From: Bifidobacteriaceae bacterium
Lineage (GTDB): Bacteria; Actinomycetota; Actinomycetes; Actinomycetales; WQXJ01
Assembly: GCA_031268115.1 (NCBI GenBank)
Contig: JAIRXV010000245.1
Location: 1-5,557 of the forward strand
Direction of reading: 5' to 3'
Length of the DNA: 5,557 nt
Shown here: positions 1-5,398 of the stretch, piece by piece
Position numbering within the stretch: the stretch's first letter is position 1
Layout: every line of letters starts with the position of its first letter
Position numbers and translations under genes: made by a program
Notes under the pieces: model-generated
What the model was told of the DNA's origin: nothing
The model's input: only the letters and a program-made list of their open reading frames with translations
Databases searched by the model: none

Positions 1-1456
1 GACCCGCCGCGACACCAAGCGCTCGGCCCGCAACCGGCAGATCCACTGTGGCGAACACCTGCCCCGGGCTTGCCCCAAGCAACGCCGCCGCCTCGCGCTG
101 ACCAGGATCGATACCGCGCAGCGACGGCAGAACGGAACGAACCACCAGTGGCGTCGCGACAACCGCTTGCGCCAACGGCACCATCAACGCGGACCCCCGC
201 AAGTCCACGGGGGGGCGGTCCAGTGCGATCAGGAACCCGAACCCTACGGTCACCGCGGAAACCCCGAGCGGCAGCATGGTCGCCGCGTCCAACGCGCCGA
301 CGGCCCGCCGCACGGCCGGGCGACGGGTCGGCCGCGACAGGCCCACCGCGATCAGCAACCCAATGACCAGCGAAATCAGGGTGGCCTGCGCTGCGATCAC
401 AGCCGAGCGACCCGCCGCCTCTAGCATCGACGTGGGCAGTCCGGAAGTCCCCCCTTCCTCACGCAACCTCGCGTAGTTGCTTAGGCCCCACCCGGTCGCC
501 GTGCGCAGCGAACGCGCCACGAGCGTCCCCAACGGCGCTGCGATGGCCACCGCTGCGATGGCGGTCACGATCCCAGGGACGATGTCGGCCCTCGTCAACC
601 GTGGCAGCTGGCCCCTGGGAGGAATGGCCAAGCGAGCGGACCGTTCCCTGCGCCGCCTAGCGACCGCACTAACTGCGAGGACACCGCCCACTACGGCCAA
701 TTGAACAATCGACAGTACCGAGGCGGCGCGCAGGTTGAGCATCTGGGTGGTCTGGAGCCAAATCTCCGTCTCGATAGTGCCTGCTCGGATACCGCCGAGG
801 ATCAGCACCGTTCCGAACGCCGTGGCGCAAAACAGAAACACCAGCGAAGCGGACGCGGCAATGGCTGGGGTGAGGGCCGGAACGGTCACCGTCCACCAGA
901 CTCGCGCCGGCGAAGCGCCGAGCGCGGCCGCCGCTTCACCCGGTCGCGGGTCCATCCCCGCCCAGAAGGTCCCCACTGAGCGGACGAACAGACCGAAGTT
1001 GAAGAATACGAGCGCGACGATGACGGCCGTCATCGTCCCGTCGATCCCGAGACCACCCAATGGGCCGGATGCTCCGATCAGCGAGCGAAACGCCACTCCC
1101 ACCACAACGGTGGGCAGGACAAACGGAATGGCGAAGCCCGCGCGCAGGGCGGCCCGTCCGGGGAACCGCCGGCGGTAAAGGACGTGTGCCGCGGGCAACC
1201 CAGCGCCGATCACGATGGCGGTCGCCGCGCCGGCCTGCACCAACGTTTGGACGACGATCCTCCAGGTCCGGGGGCGCGCGAAGACTTCCCGGAACCCGGT
1301 CAGGTCGAGTGCCCCGGCGTCGGTGAAGCCGCAGGCGATCATCGCGGCCACCGGCCAGGCAAACAGGACACCGAAGAACACCAGCGGCAAGGCAACCGCG
1401 AGCGCCAACCCGATGGGTCGCACCACGCGCGGCCAACGCGGGACGGACGCCCCCAT
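1..1456 (-). CDS. thiP: Thiamine ABC transporter, two-domain permease ThiP (3' end cut off by window edge)
   Basis: Inner-membrane channel that passes thiamine (and probably its phosphates) from ThiB into the cytoplasm, driven by the ATPase ThiQ. From the ATG at 1456 the frame is open for 485 codons to the window edge with no frameshift. Two fused permease halves are visible. Each ends with the cytoplasmic loop that docks on the ATPase: EAAAALGAS at residues 174-182, followed by TVP, and EAAALLGAS at 455-463, followed by VDLP. Hydrophobic helices begin at about residue 15 and continue throughout, and a basic linker (ARRRRERSAR, 266-275) separates the halves. E. coli ThiP has about 536 residues, so roughly 50-60 C-terminal residues are missing here. 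The gene follows thiB on the same strand and should share its TPP riboswitch. The start is uncertain: a GTG directly before this ATG is better spaced from the ribosome binding site, and the frame stays open to a GTG at 1600 that overlaps the thiB stop. I prefer 1456/1459 because the homologous membrane region starts just after it. The family call rests on recalled motifs and on the thiB neighbour. Confidence 0.9.
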   Translation of the reverse strand, partial: MGASVPRWPRVVRPIGLALAVALPLVFFGVLFAWPVAAMIACGFTDAGALDLTGFREVFARPRTWRIVVQTLVQAGAATAIVIGAGLPAAHVLYRRRFPGRAALRAGFAIPFVLPTVVVGVAFRSLIGASGPLGGLGIDGTMTAVIVALVFFNFGLFVRSVGTFWAGMDPRPGEAAAALGASPARVWWTVTVPALTPAIAASASLVFLFCATAFGTVLILGGIRAGTIETEIWLQTTQMLNLRAASVLSIVQLAVVGGVLAVSAVARRRRERSARLAIPPRGQLPRLTRADIVPGIVTAIAAVAIAAPLGTLVARSLRTATGWGLSNYARLREEGGTSGLPTSMLEAAGRSAVIAAQATLISLVIGLLIAVGLSRPTRRPAVRRAVGALDAATMLPLGVSAVTVGFGFLIALDRPPVDLRGSALMVPLAQAVVATPLVVRSVLPSLRGIDPGQREAAALLGASPGQVFATVDLPVAGRALGVAAG

Positions 1457-1490
1457 CACGCGGCGCTCCCCACATACAAAGGCCGAGGCC
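1457..1490 (-). repeat. Direct repeat copy 2 (promoter-distal), carries the thiP ribosome binding site
   Basis: A 34-base segment that matches 1527-1560 at 30 of 34 positions, exactly 70 bases apart in the same orientation. It includes the core GGCCTCGGCC (minus strand), a T-rich stretch and GTGGGGAGC. The 70-base period is not a multiple of three, so the two copies lie in different frames of any ORF crossing them. This suggests the repeat is not a protein-level duplication. Confidence 0.75.
1466..1471 (-). promoter_or_regulatory. Ribosome binding site of thiP (GGGGAG)
   Basis: The minus strand reads GGGGAG six bases before a GTG (1457-1459) and nine bases before the following ATG (1454-1456), both in the thiP frame. 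The site lies inside one copy of the duplicated segment, so a second GGGGAG exists 70 bases upstream (1536-1541) without a start codon after it. Confidence 0.55.
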
Positions 1491-1505
1491 GCGTTCTGGG
1501 CGCCA

Positions 1506-1521
1506 ACCCGCCTGGGCGGGT
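1506..1521 (-). other. Hairpin between the two repeats in the thiB-thiP spacer
   Basis: ACCCGCC-TG-GGCGGGT is a perfect seven-base-pair inverted repeat (at least six pairs with a workable CCAG loop on the minus strand). It sits nearly midway between the two direct repeats and has no T-run after it in either direction. It could stabilise the upstream thiB message, partly terminate it to lower thiP expression, or be the core of a small repeat element. The sequence alone does not decide. Confidence 0.5.
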
Positions 1522-1526
1522 ATCCG

Positions 1527-1560
1527 CGCGCGGTGCTCCCCACAAACGAAGGCCGAGGCC
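1527..1560 (-). repeat. Direct repeat copy 1 (promoter-proximal)
   Basis: First copy in transcription order of the 34-base segment repeated at 1457-1490. It differs from the other copy at four positions and keeps the GGGGAG motif, but where the other copy has GTGATG this one has GCGCGG, so it offers no start codon. It looks like a degenerate duplicate of the thiP translation start region or one arm of a small dispersed intergenic element. Confidence 0.75.
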
Positions 1561-1596
1561 ACCGCCGTTGAACAAGCCCCCATCGCTCGCCATGCT

Positions 1597-2703
1597 TCAC
1601 CCCACCACCGTGGCCGCCCACTCCTCGATCCAACGCTCACGGTTAGCGGCAATCGCCTCGGCGCTCACTTGCCACGGGTGTGCGGCCAGCGGAGCATAGG
1701 CCTCCCAATCCTCGGGGATCGCAGCGTCGGGGTTGACGGGGTAGACCCACATCGAACCAGGCATGTCCTCTTGGAACGGGACTGTACCCAGGAACTCCAC
1801 CAACGCTGTTGCCGCCGGCTGATTCGCTGACCCAGCAAGCACACCCGCGTATTCGACCTGACGGAAGCAAGTGTCGAGAAGCGCGGCGGTCGGCGCCTCG
1901 ACTGCGCCCTGCGGAACCTCGGCCGGGGGAGACGATGCGTACGAGACAACCAGCGGGCGGTCACCCTCAGAGGACGGCCCCGAAAAGTCCACATAGTAGG
2001 CATCGGACCAGCCGTCCACGGCTCGCACCCCGCCAGCGACTAGGTCCGCCCAATAGTCGCGCCATCCGTCCTCGCCGAAGGCCCCAATCGTGGCGAGCAG
2101 GAAAGACAGCCCCGGCGATGACGTAGCCGGGTTCTCGACCACGAGCAGATCCTTGTATTCGGGCCGGGCCAAATCTTGCAGCGTGACCGGCTCCACCAAG
2201 TCCCGCTCGGCAAACCACTCGTGGTCGATGTTGACGCACACGTCGGAGTAGTCCACGGGCGCCAGATCGCCGCCGCCTTCCACAGCGAACGGCTCGGCAC
2301 CCGGAGCCAACACGCTCTCGCTCAGCGACTCAAGGATTCCCTCCGCGAGCGCGCGGGACGCGAACGTGTTATCTATCCCAAACACAGCGTCCCCAATCGG
2401 GTTGTCTTTGGTCAGGATCAACTGGTTGACCATTTGACCCGCATCGCCCGCCGGTATCACCTCCACCGTGTAGCCCGTTTGGGCTGTGAACTGCTCAAAT
2501 ATCCCGTCCGAGACAGCAAACGAATCGTGCGTCACCAGGCGAACTACCCCGGTTGACACGCTCGGTGGCGAGGACGCGTCAGAAGCGTTGGGGCCGTCAT
2601 CGTCCACGCCAGCGGCACAGCCCACTAAAACGAAGGCGGCAACAAACCCCGCGGCGGCCAGACGCAGTGCCCGGCCAGTGCGGGGGAAAAGCAGAACTGC
2701 CAT
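1597..2703 (-). CDS. thiB: Thiamine-binding lipoprotein ThiB of an ABC transporter
   Basis: Extracytoplasmic receptor that binds thiamine (and phosphates) and delivers it to ThiP. The protein has 368 residues. The N-terminus is a lipoprotein signal: arginines at 8, 11 and 14, a hydrophobic stretch, then the lipobox LVGC with the acylated Cys at 29, followed by an acidic, serine-rich tether to about residue 51. The mature domain shows the ThiB pattern in order: VTHDSF (57-62), GDAVFGIDNTF (104-114), PVDYSDVCVN (149-158), VVENPATSSPGL (188-199), GWSDAYY (231-237), VSYASSPP (253-260), MWVYPV (318-323) and the ending RERWIEEW (355-362). These correspond to recalled E. coli ThiB segments such as GWSEAY, SYTTSPA, NWMYPV and RQAWISEW. 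The start was chosen for its GGGAGGT ribosome binding site and signal peptide. The open frame continues upstream through the riboswitch, so a longer protein is not credible. It is the first gene of the operon. Confidence 0.96.
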   Translation of the reverse strand: MAVLLFPRTGRALRLAAAGFVAAFVLVGCAAGVDDDGPNASDASSPPSVSTGVVRLVTHDSFAVSDGIFEQFTAQTGYTVEVIPAGDAGQMVNQLILTKDNPIGDAVFGIDNTFASRALAEGILESLSESVLAPGAEPFAVEGGGDLAPVDYSDVCVNIDHEWFAERDLVEPVTLQDLARPEYKDLLVVENPATSSPGLSFLLATIGAFGEDGWRDYWADLVAGGVRAVDGWSDAYYVDFSGPSSEGDRPLVVSYASSPPAEVPQGAVEAPTAALLDTCFRQVEYAGVLAGSANQPAATALVEFLGTVPFQEDMPGSMWVYPVNPDAAIPEDWEAYAPLAAHPWQVSAEAIAANRERWIEEWAATVVG

Positions 2704-2709
2704 GGTTTT

Positions 2710-2716
2710 ACCTCCC
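2710..2716 (-). promoter_or_regulatory. Ribosome binding site of thiB (GGGAGGT), probable riboswitch target
   Basis: The minus strand reads GGGAGGT six bases before the thiB ATG at 2703, which fixes the start. The same bases can pair with CCTTCC at 2731-2736, plus one further G-C pair (2717/2730), giving a seven-pair stem that would hide the site from the ribosome. Confidence 0.85.
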
Positions 2717-2738
2717 GTGATCGGTATCGCGGAAGGGG

Positions 2739-2756
2739 TCCGGCCGCGCGGCCGGA
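2739..2756 (-). other. GC-rich palindrome in the riboswitch expression platform
   Basis: TCCGGCCGCGCGGCCGGA is a perfect 18-base palindrome, giving up to eight base pairs (seven with a realistic loop), 12 bases after the aptamer. No T-run follows on the minus strand (it reads ACCCCTTCC), so an ordinary Rho-independent terminator is not clear. Actinobacterial terminators often lack the T-run, so attenuation remains possible. It may instead position the following CCTTCC to mask the thiB ribosome binding site. Confidence 0.6.
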
Positions 2757-2768
2757 AAGAGTCAAGCC

Positions 2769-2859
2769 CGACTTCCTTCGCCGGTGTTGCCCGGATCAGG
2801 TTCGAGGGTCTGCGCATGCCGCGCACTCTCAGCCGGACGCATGCCCAGCTCCCCTGTCG
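2769..2859 (-). ncRNA. TPP riboswitch (THI element) upstream of thiB
   Basis: RNA aptamer that binds thiamine pyrophosphate and represses the thiamine-uptake genes. On the minus strand the conserved core is complete. P1 is CGAC (2856-2859) with GTCG (2769-2772). P3 is AGCTGGGC (2843-2850) with GTCCGGCT (2831-2838) around an ATGC loop, eight pairs. Then come the pyrimidine-sensing CTGAGA (2827-2832), an optional hairpin TGCGC/GCGCA (2811-2825), AACCTGATC (2794-2802), the P5 stem CCGG/CCGG (2781-2794), and the pyrophosphate-side GCGAAGGAAG (2772-2781). These are the invariant segments of the family. The element lies 65 bases before the thiB start and on its strand, matching the predicted function of the downstream genes. 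The aptamer boundaries are mine and may be off by a few bases. Confidence 0.97.
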
Positions 2860-2869
2860 TTCGCTGGGA

Positions 2870-2897
2870 AGCATAGTGGAAATCGCCCGCCCTCCAG
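2870..2897 (-). promoter_or_regulatory. Candidate promoter of the thiB-thiP operon
   Basis: The minus strand has TATGCT (2870-2875) as a good -10 match, with CTGGAG (2892-2897) sixteen bases upstream as a weak -35. Initiation about seven bases after the -10 would start the message almost at the first paired base of the TPP aptamer (2859), which is the usual arrangement. The -35 match is poor, so this is inference from position plus one hexamer. Confidence 0.4.
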
Positions 2898-2961
2898 CGC
2901 CCCAAGAATGAGAGTTGCTAGGGTCGAAGCGTTGAGGAGCACACAACCAGAGGGGCGCGAC

Positions 2962-3237
2962 ATGGACCTGCAACTGAAGATCTACCGCAGCGCGGCGGCC
3001 ATCGTCGCCGGATTTGTGGCATCGCACGCCGTGGCGCTCGCCTGGCGCCTGGCCACCGGACAAACCCCGCCCCAGGACAACGACGACCTGACGCTCACCA
3101 CGTCCAGCGTTGTTGTGTTCGCGGGCCTGCTTGGCGCGGCCACGGCGATCGCCCAAACCCTTGCTACCCGCCAAGCGCTACGCACGGTGGCAAAGCGCGA
3201 GCGCCGCACCGTTGAGGAGGGCCTGGGTCAGTGCTGA
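2962..3237 (+). CDS. Small DUF4235-type membrane protein
   Basis: A 91-residue protein of unknown function resembling the actinobacterial DUF4235 family. The opening MDLQLKIYRSAAAIVAGFVA followed by AWRLATGQTPP (27-37) matches the family's recalled pattern of Lys-(Leu/Ile)-Tyr, a Gly/Ala-rich helix, a Trp-containing segment and TG-x-x-PP. Two membrane helices are likely, at about residues 10-29 and 48-67, joined by an acidic loop (QDNDDLTLT), with a basic tail rich in Arg and Lys (71-83). The start was chosen because AGAGGGG lies six bases upstream and the family similarity begins exactly here. An in-frame ATG at 2908 would add 18 unrelated residues inside the divergent promoter region. The gene is transcribed away from thiB, with about 100 bases between the ATG and the TPP aptamer. 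A TAGGGT at 2919-2924 could be its -10, but no -35 is evident. Confidence 0.8.
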   Translation: MDLQLKIYRSAAAIVAGFVASHAVALAWRLATGQTPPQDNDDLTLTTSSVVVFAGLLGAATAIAQTLATRQALRTVAKRERRTVEEGLGQC

Positions 3238-3242
3238 CCCAG
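3223..3242 (+). terminator. Hairpin at the end of the DUF4235 gene
   Basis: CTGGGTCA-GTGC-TGACCCAG is a perfect eight-pair stem with a four-base loop. It overlaps the last four codons and the TGA stop (3235-3237). A weaker CAGCA/TGCTG stem follows at once, and the first T-rich bases (GTTTCG) come about 18 bases later. It probably ends or protects the transcript. The lack of an immediate T-run keeps confidence moderate. Confidence 0.55.
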
Positions 3243-3492
3243 CAATGCTAGCTGCTGCGTTTCGACTGGTCAGCGCGGTCTGCGCCGATCCAGTTGACGC
3301 AGTCGTCGGCCGCCTAATCGCCCCGGCCCCTTAGGTGTCCTTGGTGTTGGAAACGCTGGCGTTTGAGCTGACTTTCCGAGATGAAAATGGCTGGCGGATT
3401 GACAGCCTGACGCGTGCCGCCGGTGGACCCGGGCGGCGCCAGCGAACCATACCGGGCTTCTGCGACAGGCGCCGTTCAGGCCGCTGCCGCCG
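3243..3492. other. Convergent intergenic spacer with small inverted repeats, no clear gene
   Basis: Lies between the 3' ends of the DUF4235 gene and the PH-like gene. It contains AAACGC-TG-GCGTTT (3351-3364) and GCCGCC (3416-3421) pairing with GGCGGC (3432-3437), either of which could help terminate the minus-strand gene ending at 3493. A short plus-strand stretch (3335-3415) reads like the end of a beta-rich protein but has no ribosome binding site or plausible full gene (see findings). Otherwise I see nothing. Confidence 0.5.
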
Positions 3493-3981
3493 TCAGCGCC
3501 GTGCTCTGATCTCGGCTAGAAGGCTGTCCGCCAAACGGCCGGCAGCGACGCGGCCGCGAGCCGTGAAAAGGTGGGCGCGTGCCACCGGGCCGTAGTGGAC
3601 GTGCGCCACCCAAACTAAGTCCGCGGCCTGAACATCGCCATGAGAGGCAAGACGGCCCGGTAGGGCGCCAACCCGGCGGATATCTGCCCACGGAATGACT
3701 GTCGTGGACACGATTCCCGCTACAACCAGCCCCTGCGGGGCCGCACGATAACCCAGCCGCGTCGCGCGAGCGGCCAGCAACACGAAGGCCCCCACCATCG
3801 CAGTGCCCACCACCGTGGGTACCCCGCGGCCACCCGCCAAGTCCCAAACGACTCCCGCGATCACAGCCAAGAACAGCCAAAACAGGGAGACAACCGTTCG
3901 GGTCACGCCAAACTTGCCGATGGTCCGCCACCCACGTCCCGCCTCCGCACGGCGCGAGCGCCCAGACGCCGGCGCCGCCAT
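3493..3981 (-). CDS. Two-helix membrane protein with a bacterial PH-like domain
   Basis: A 162-residue protein of unknown function. After a basic N-terminus (GRSRRAEAGRGWR, 7-19) come two probable membrane helices at about residues 29-49 and 55-72. A cytoplasmic stretch follows: RLGYRAAPQGLVVAG (75-89), then STTVIPWADIRRV (92-104). That pattern (Tyr, short strand, Gly-Leu, then Ile-Pro-Trp-x-Asp-Ile) is typical of the small actinobacterial membrane-anchored PH-domain proteins (bPH_6 type, as in low-molecular-weight antigen 6). The C-terminal part (about 138-160) looks helical, as in PH domains. The ATG at 3981 was chosen because GGGGAGGG precedes it. The open frame extends to 4320, but that part has no protein-like character. 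Codon use agrees with the neighbours. The family call is from the motif only and could be a related PH-like DUF. Confidence 0.78.
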   Translation of the reverse strand: MAAPASGRSRRAEAGRGWRTIGKFGVTRTVVSLFWLFLAVIAGVVWDLAGGRGVPTVVGTAMVGAFVLLAARATRLGYRAAPQGLVVAGIVSTTVIPWADIRRVGALPGRLASHGDVQAADLVWVAHVHYGPVARAHLFTARGRVAAGRLADSLLAEIRARR

Positions 3982-3985
3982 ACGG

Positions 3986-3993
3986 CCCTCCCC
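3986..3993 (-). promoter_or_regulatory. Ribosome binding site of the PH-like gene (GGGGAGGG)
   Basis: The minus strand reads GGGGAGGG four bases before the ATG at 3981 (the GGAGG core is five bases away). It is the strongest such site near this gene and decides the start against the longer open frame. Confidence 0.8.
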
Positions 3994-4006
3994 GATATCG
4001 AACGAA

Positions 4007-4053
4007 GACGGCGGGAGGAACCGGAGCATAACCCGCGGTTCCCACCCGCCGTC
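4007..4053 (-). terminator. Long imperfect hairpin upstream of the PH-like gene
   Basis: On the minus strand GACGGCGGG pairs perfectly with CCCGCCGTC (nine pairs). After an A-A type mismatch and one bulged base the stem continues with six more pairs (GG/CC and GGTT/AACC) around a 14-base loop. TTCGTTCG follows the 3' arm, a weak T-rich tail. It could end transcripts from the upstream gene or form a structured leader for the PH-like gene, whose ribosome binding site begins 13 bases later. It may also be a plain inverted repeat. Confidence 0.4.
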
Positions 4054-4239
4054 GTGACGAGTGGTGCGCCCCGAAACGCGCCAACCCGTCCAGATCAGGG
4101 TCGCACCATCCACTGCTGCGGCACCGCCCGACCTCGCCAAGGCCCACGTTTCGGACAGACGGGGCAAAACCCCATGGTGGTGGCCGAGACTTCCGCCGCG
4201 TGCGCAGATCCTCAAGGCCACGCTGCCCGGATTGGGAAC

Positions 4240-4255
4240 CCGACCCCAAGGTCGG
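4240..4255. other. Small perfect hairpin CCGACC-CCAA-GGTCGG
   Basis: Six-pair stem with a four-base loop, 146 bases after the stop of the 331-residue gene. On the plus strand CGTTTCG follows, on the minus strand GTTCCC, so neither side is a clear terminator. It could mark the 3' end of the upstream minus-strand message. Confidence 0.3.
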
Positions 4256-4400
4256 CGTTTCGCCGTCGAGGACGTCTGGGAAGCTGTCGGACGAGGCCGC
4301 TTGGCCGCCAATCGCAACATTCTGACCTGCGGTGAGGCTCGCGGCAGAGGTCGGATTCGGGCATGGTCCGGCAGTCCGCCTAGGAGGCCGACCCAGTGCC

Positions 4401-5396
4401 CTAGAGATCGGCCGCGTCTACTGGGAAAGCGTCCGCGTCGAGGATTTCAAGGCCGGTTGCCGAATGAATCGCCAACGCCAAGCGGGCCAGCAGGGCCGCA
4501 GCCGCTACTCGCTCGGCCCGCTGGGCCGGGCTCGGGAACTCGGCCAGCAGGTTGGCTGGATCTGCTGGATCCCAGTGCAATCCGTAACTCACCACGCCCG
4601 ATTCGGTCCACGGCAAGCGCCGCAATGCTTCCGGCACCTCCACCCCTTCGACTTCCAACCACACGGTGCCGGCCGGCCCCAAATCGGCCCGAAGGGCGTA
4701 ACGGTCCACCACAGGTTCTTGGCTGAGCGCCCGGGCATCGTAGGCGTCTGCTCGGCGGTGCAGGTCGGCGCGAAGCTCACTCGGCAGATCAATCGCCGCT
4801 CCCTGCGAGGCGGCCGCAAGCGGACCACCGCCGGGTCCCGCCCACCGTTGGAACTCCATCGCCGGGCGGAACGTCGGATCGATCATCTTGACCAGCGATA
4901 ACGCCGCTCCGGGTACAAGCCAAAGATTGGAATAGACGGTCAGGTCGACGGCGGCATCGGCCCGCGGAACCAACACGACACCCGAATTGTCCAGATGAAC
5001 CGCCCCACCCAGCCGCCGGGCCGCTGCCACCAACCAGTCGACCACGCGGGCCTCTTCGCGGATGGGCATTCCGTAGGGGAATGCGCGACCGACACCCGTT
5101 GGATCCGGCGAGCCGGGGAAGGGCGGGTCTCCTCGCTCCCTCAACGTGGTCGCCACGAAGACCTGCGTCAGATTTGGAGGAAAACTGACGCTCTGGGCCG
5201 AGTCGGCCCGATCCGCGGCGGGCCCGTCGACGTGGGAGTACTTGCTCAAGACTAGGTGGCCGGCATCGTCCCGGTAAGAGGACCGCCACCGGGTGTCGGC
5301 CAGGATGGCAACCTCTCGTGGGGTGGTATCCGTTGGGGTGGCGAGGATGTGGCGGCTCCGGCGGGAGCCGGCCGGCGAGGCCGTGTTTCCGGTCAT
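4401..5396 (-). CDS. Hypothetical protein of 331 residues, coupled to dcd
   Basis: I do not recognise this protein. It has 331 residues, no signal peptide, no membrane helix and no cysteine, so it is probably a soluble cytoplasmic protein. The first 25 residues are Ser/Thr/Arg-rich and likely disordered. An alpha/beta body follows, with protein-like strands such as REVAILADTRW (27-37), TQVFVATTL (77-85), GVVLVPRA (139-146) and GTVWLEVEGVEVP (243-255). An acidic, Trp-containing stretch (WTESGVVSYGLHWDPADPA, 263-281) is followed by a C-terminal Ala-rich helix (QRAERVAAAALLARLALAI, 292-310). Codon use agrees with the neighbours and supports a real gene. The ATG lies two bases after the dcd stop (TAG-CC-ATG) and has no good ribosome binding site of its own, which suggests translation coupled to dcd. 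The frame also runs upstream into dcd, but those codons belong to dcd in another frame. The function is unknown. Confidence 0.82.
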   Translation of the reverse strand: MTGNTASPAGSRRSRHILATPTDTTPREVAILADTRWRSSYRDDAGHLVLSKYSHVDGPAADRADSAQSVSFPPNLTQVFVATTLRERGDPPFPGSPDPTGVGRAFPYGMPIREEARVVDWLVAAARRLGGAVHLDNSGVVLVPRADAAVDLTVYSNLWLVPGAALSLVKMIDPTFRPAMEFQRWAGPGGGPLAAASQGAAIDLPSELRADLHRRADAYDARALSQEPVVDRYALRADLGPAGTVWLEVEGVEVPEALRRLPWTESGVVSYGLHWDPADPANLLAEFPSPAQRAERVAAAALLARLALAIHSATGLEILDADAFPVDAADL

Positions 5397-5398
5397 GG

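Larger units (their letters stand above)
3982..4400. other. 419-base region without a convincing gene
   Basis: Lies between the 331-residue gene and the PH-like gene, both on the minus strand. All six frames hold only Arg/Pro/Ser-rich translations without motifs or ribosome binding sites. I checked by eye for tRNA, SRP RNA, RNase P and tmRNA core motifs and found none. Structured elements are the long imperfect hairpin at 4007-4053 and the perfect CCGACC-CCAA-GGTCGG (4240-4255). The promoter of the PH-like gene should be here: TATGCT at 4025-4030 (minus strand) is a possible -10, with no good -35. Confidence 0.5.

Noticed and set aside
167..1178. Several plus-strand open frames of 75-147 codons opposite thiP
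   Set aside because: They are shadows of the thiP frame. None has a ribosome binding site together with a recognisable domain.
936..1652. Minus-strand open frame of 238 codons spanning the thiB end, the spacer and part of thiP
   Set aside because: It overlaps real thiB and thiP coding sequence in another frame and is rich in Arg, Gly and Pro with no domain. The thiP frame gives clear membrane helices and EAA motifs instead.
2908..2961. Earlier in-frame start for the DUF4235 protein at 2908
   Set aside because: The extra 18 residues have no family counterpart and lie in the region expected to hold promoters, while AGAGGGG sits six bases before the ATG at 2962.
2704..3174. Upstream extension of the thiB frame to an ATG at 3174
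   Set aside because: It would translate the TPP riboswitch and overlap the divergent DUF4235 gene. The signal peptide and GGGAGGT site place the start at 2703.
4230..4262. GGGTTCCCAATCC on the minus strand as a possible tRNA T-arm
   Set aside because: It lacks the GTTCGA-type loop, and no acceptor, D-arm or anticodon arm could be placed around it.
3982..4320. Upstream extension of the PH-like gene to an ATG at 4320
   Set aside because: The added 113 residues lack domain character, and a strong GGGGAGGG site precedes the ATG at 3981.
4061..4726. Plus-strand open frame of 221 codons
   Set aside because: Its second half is antisense to the 331-residue gene, it has no ribosome binding site, and the translation is Arg/Pro-rich as expected for an antisense frame in GC-rich DNA.
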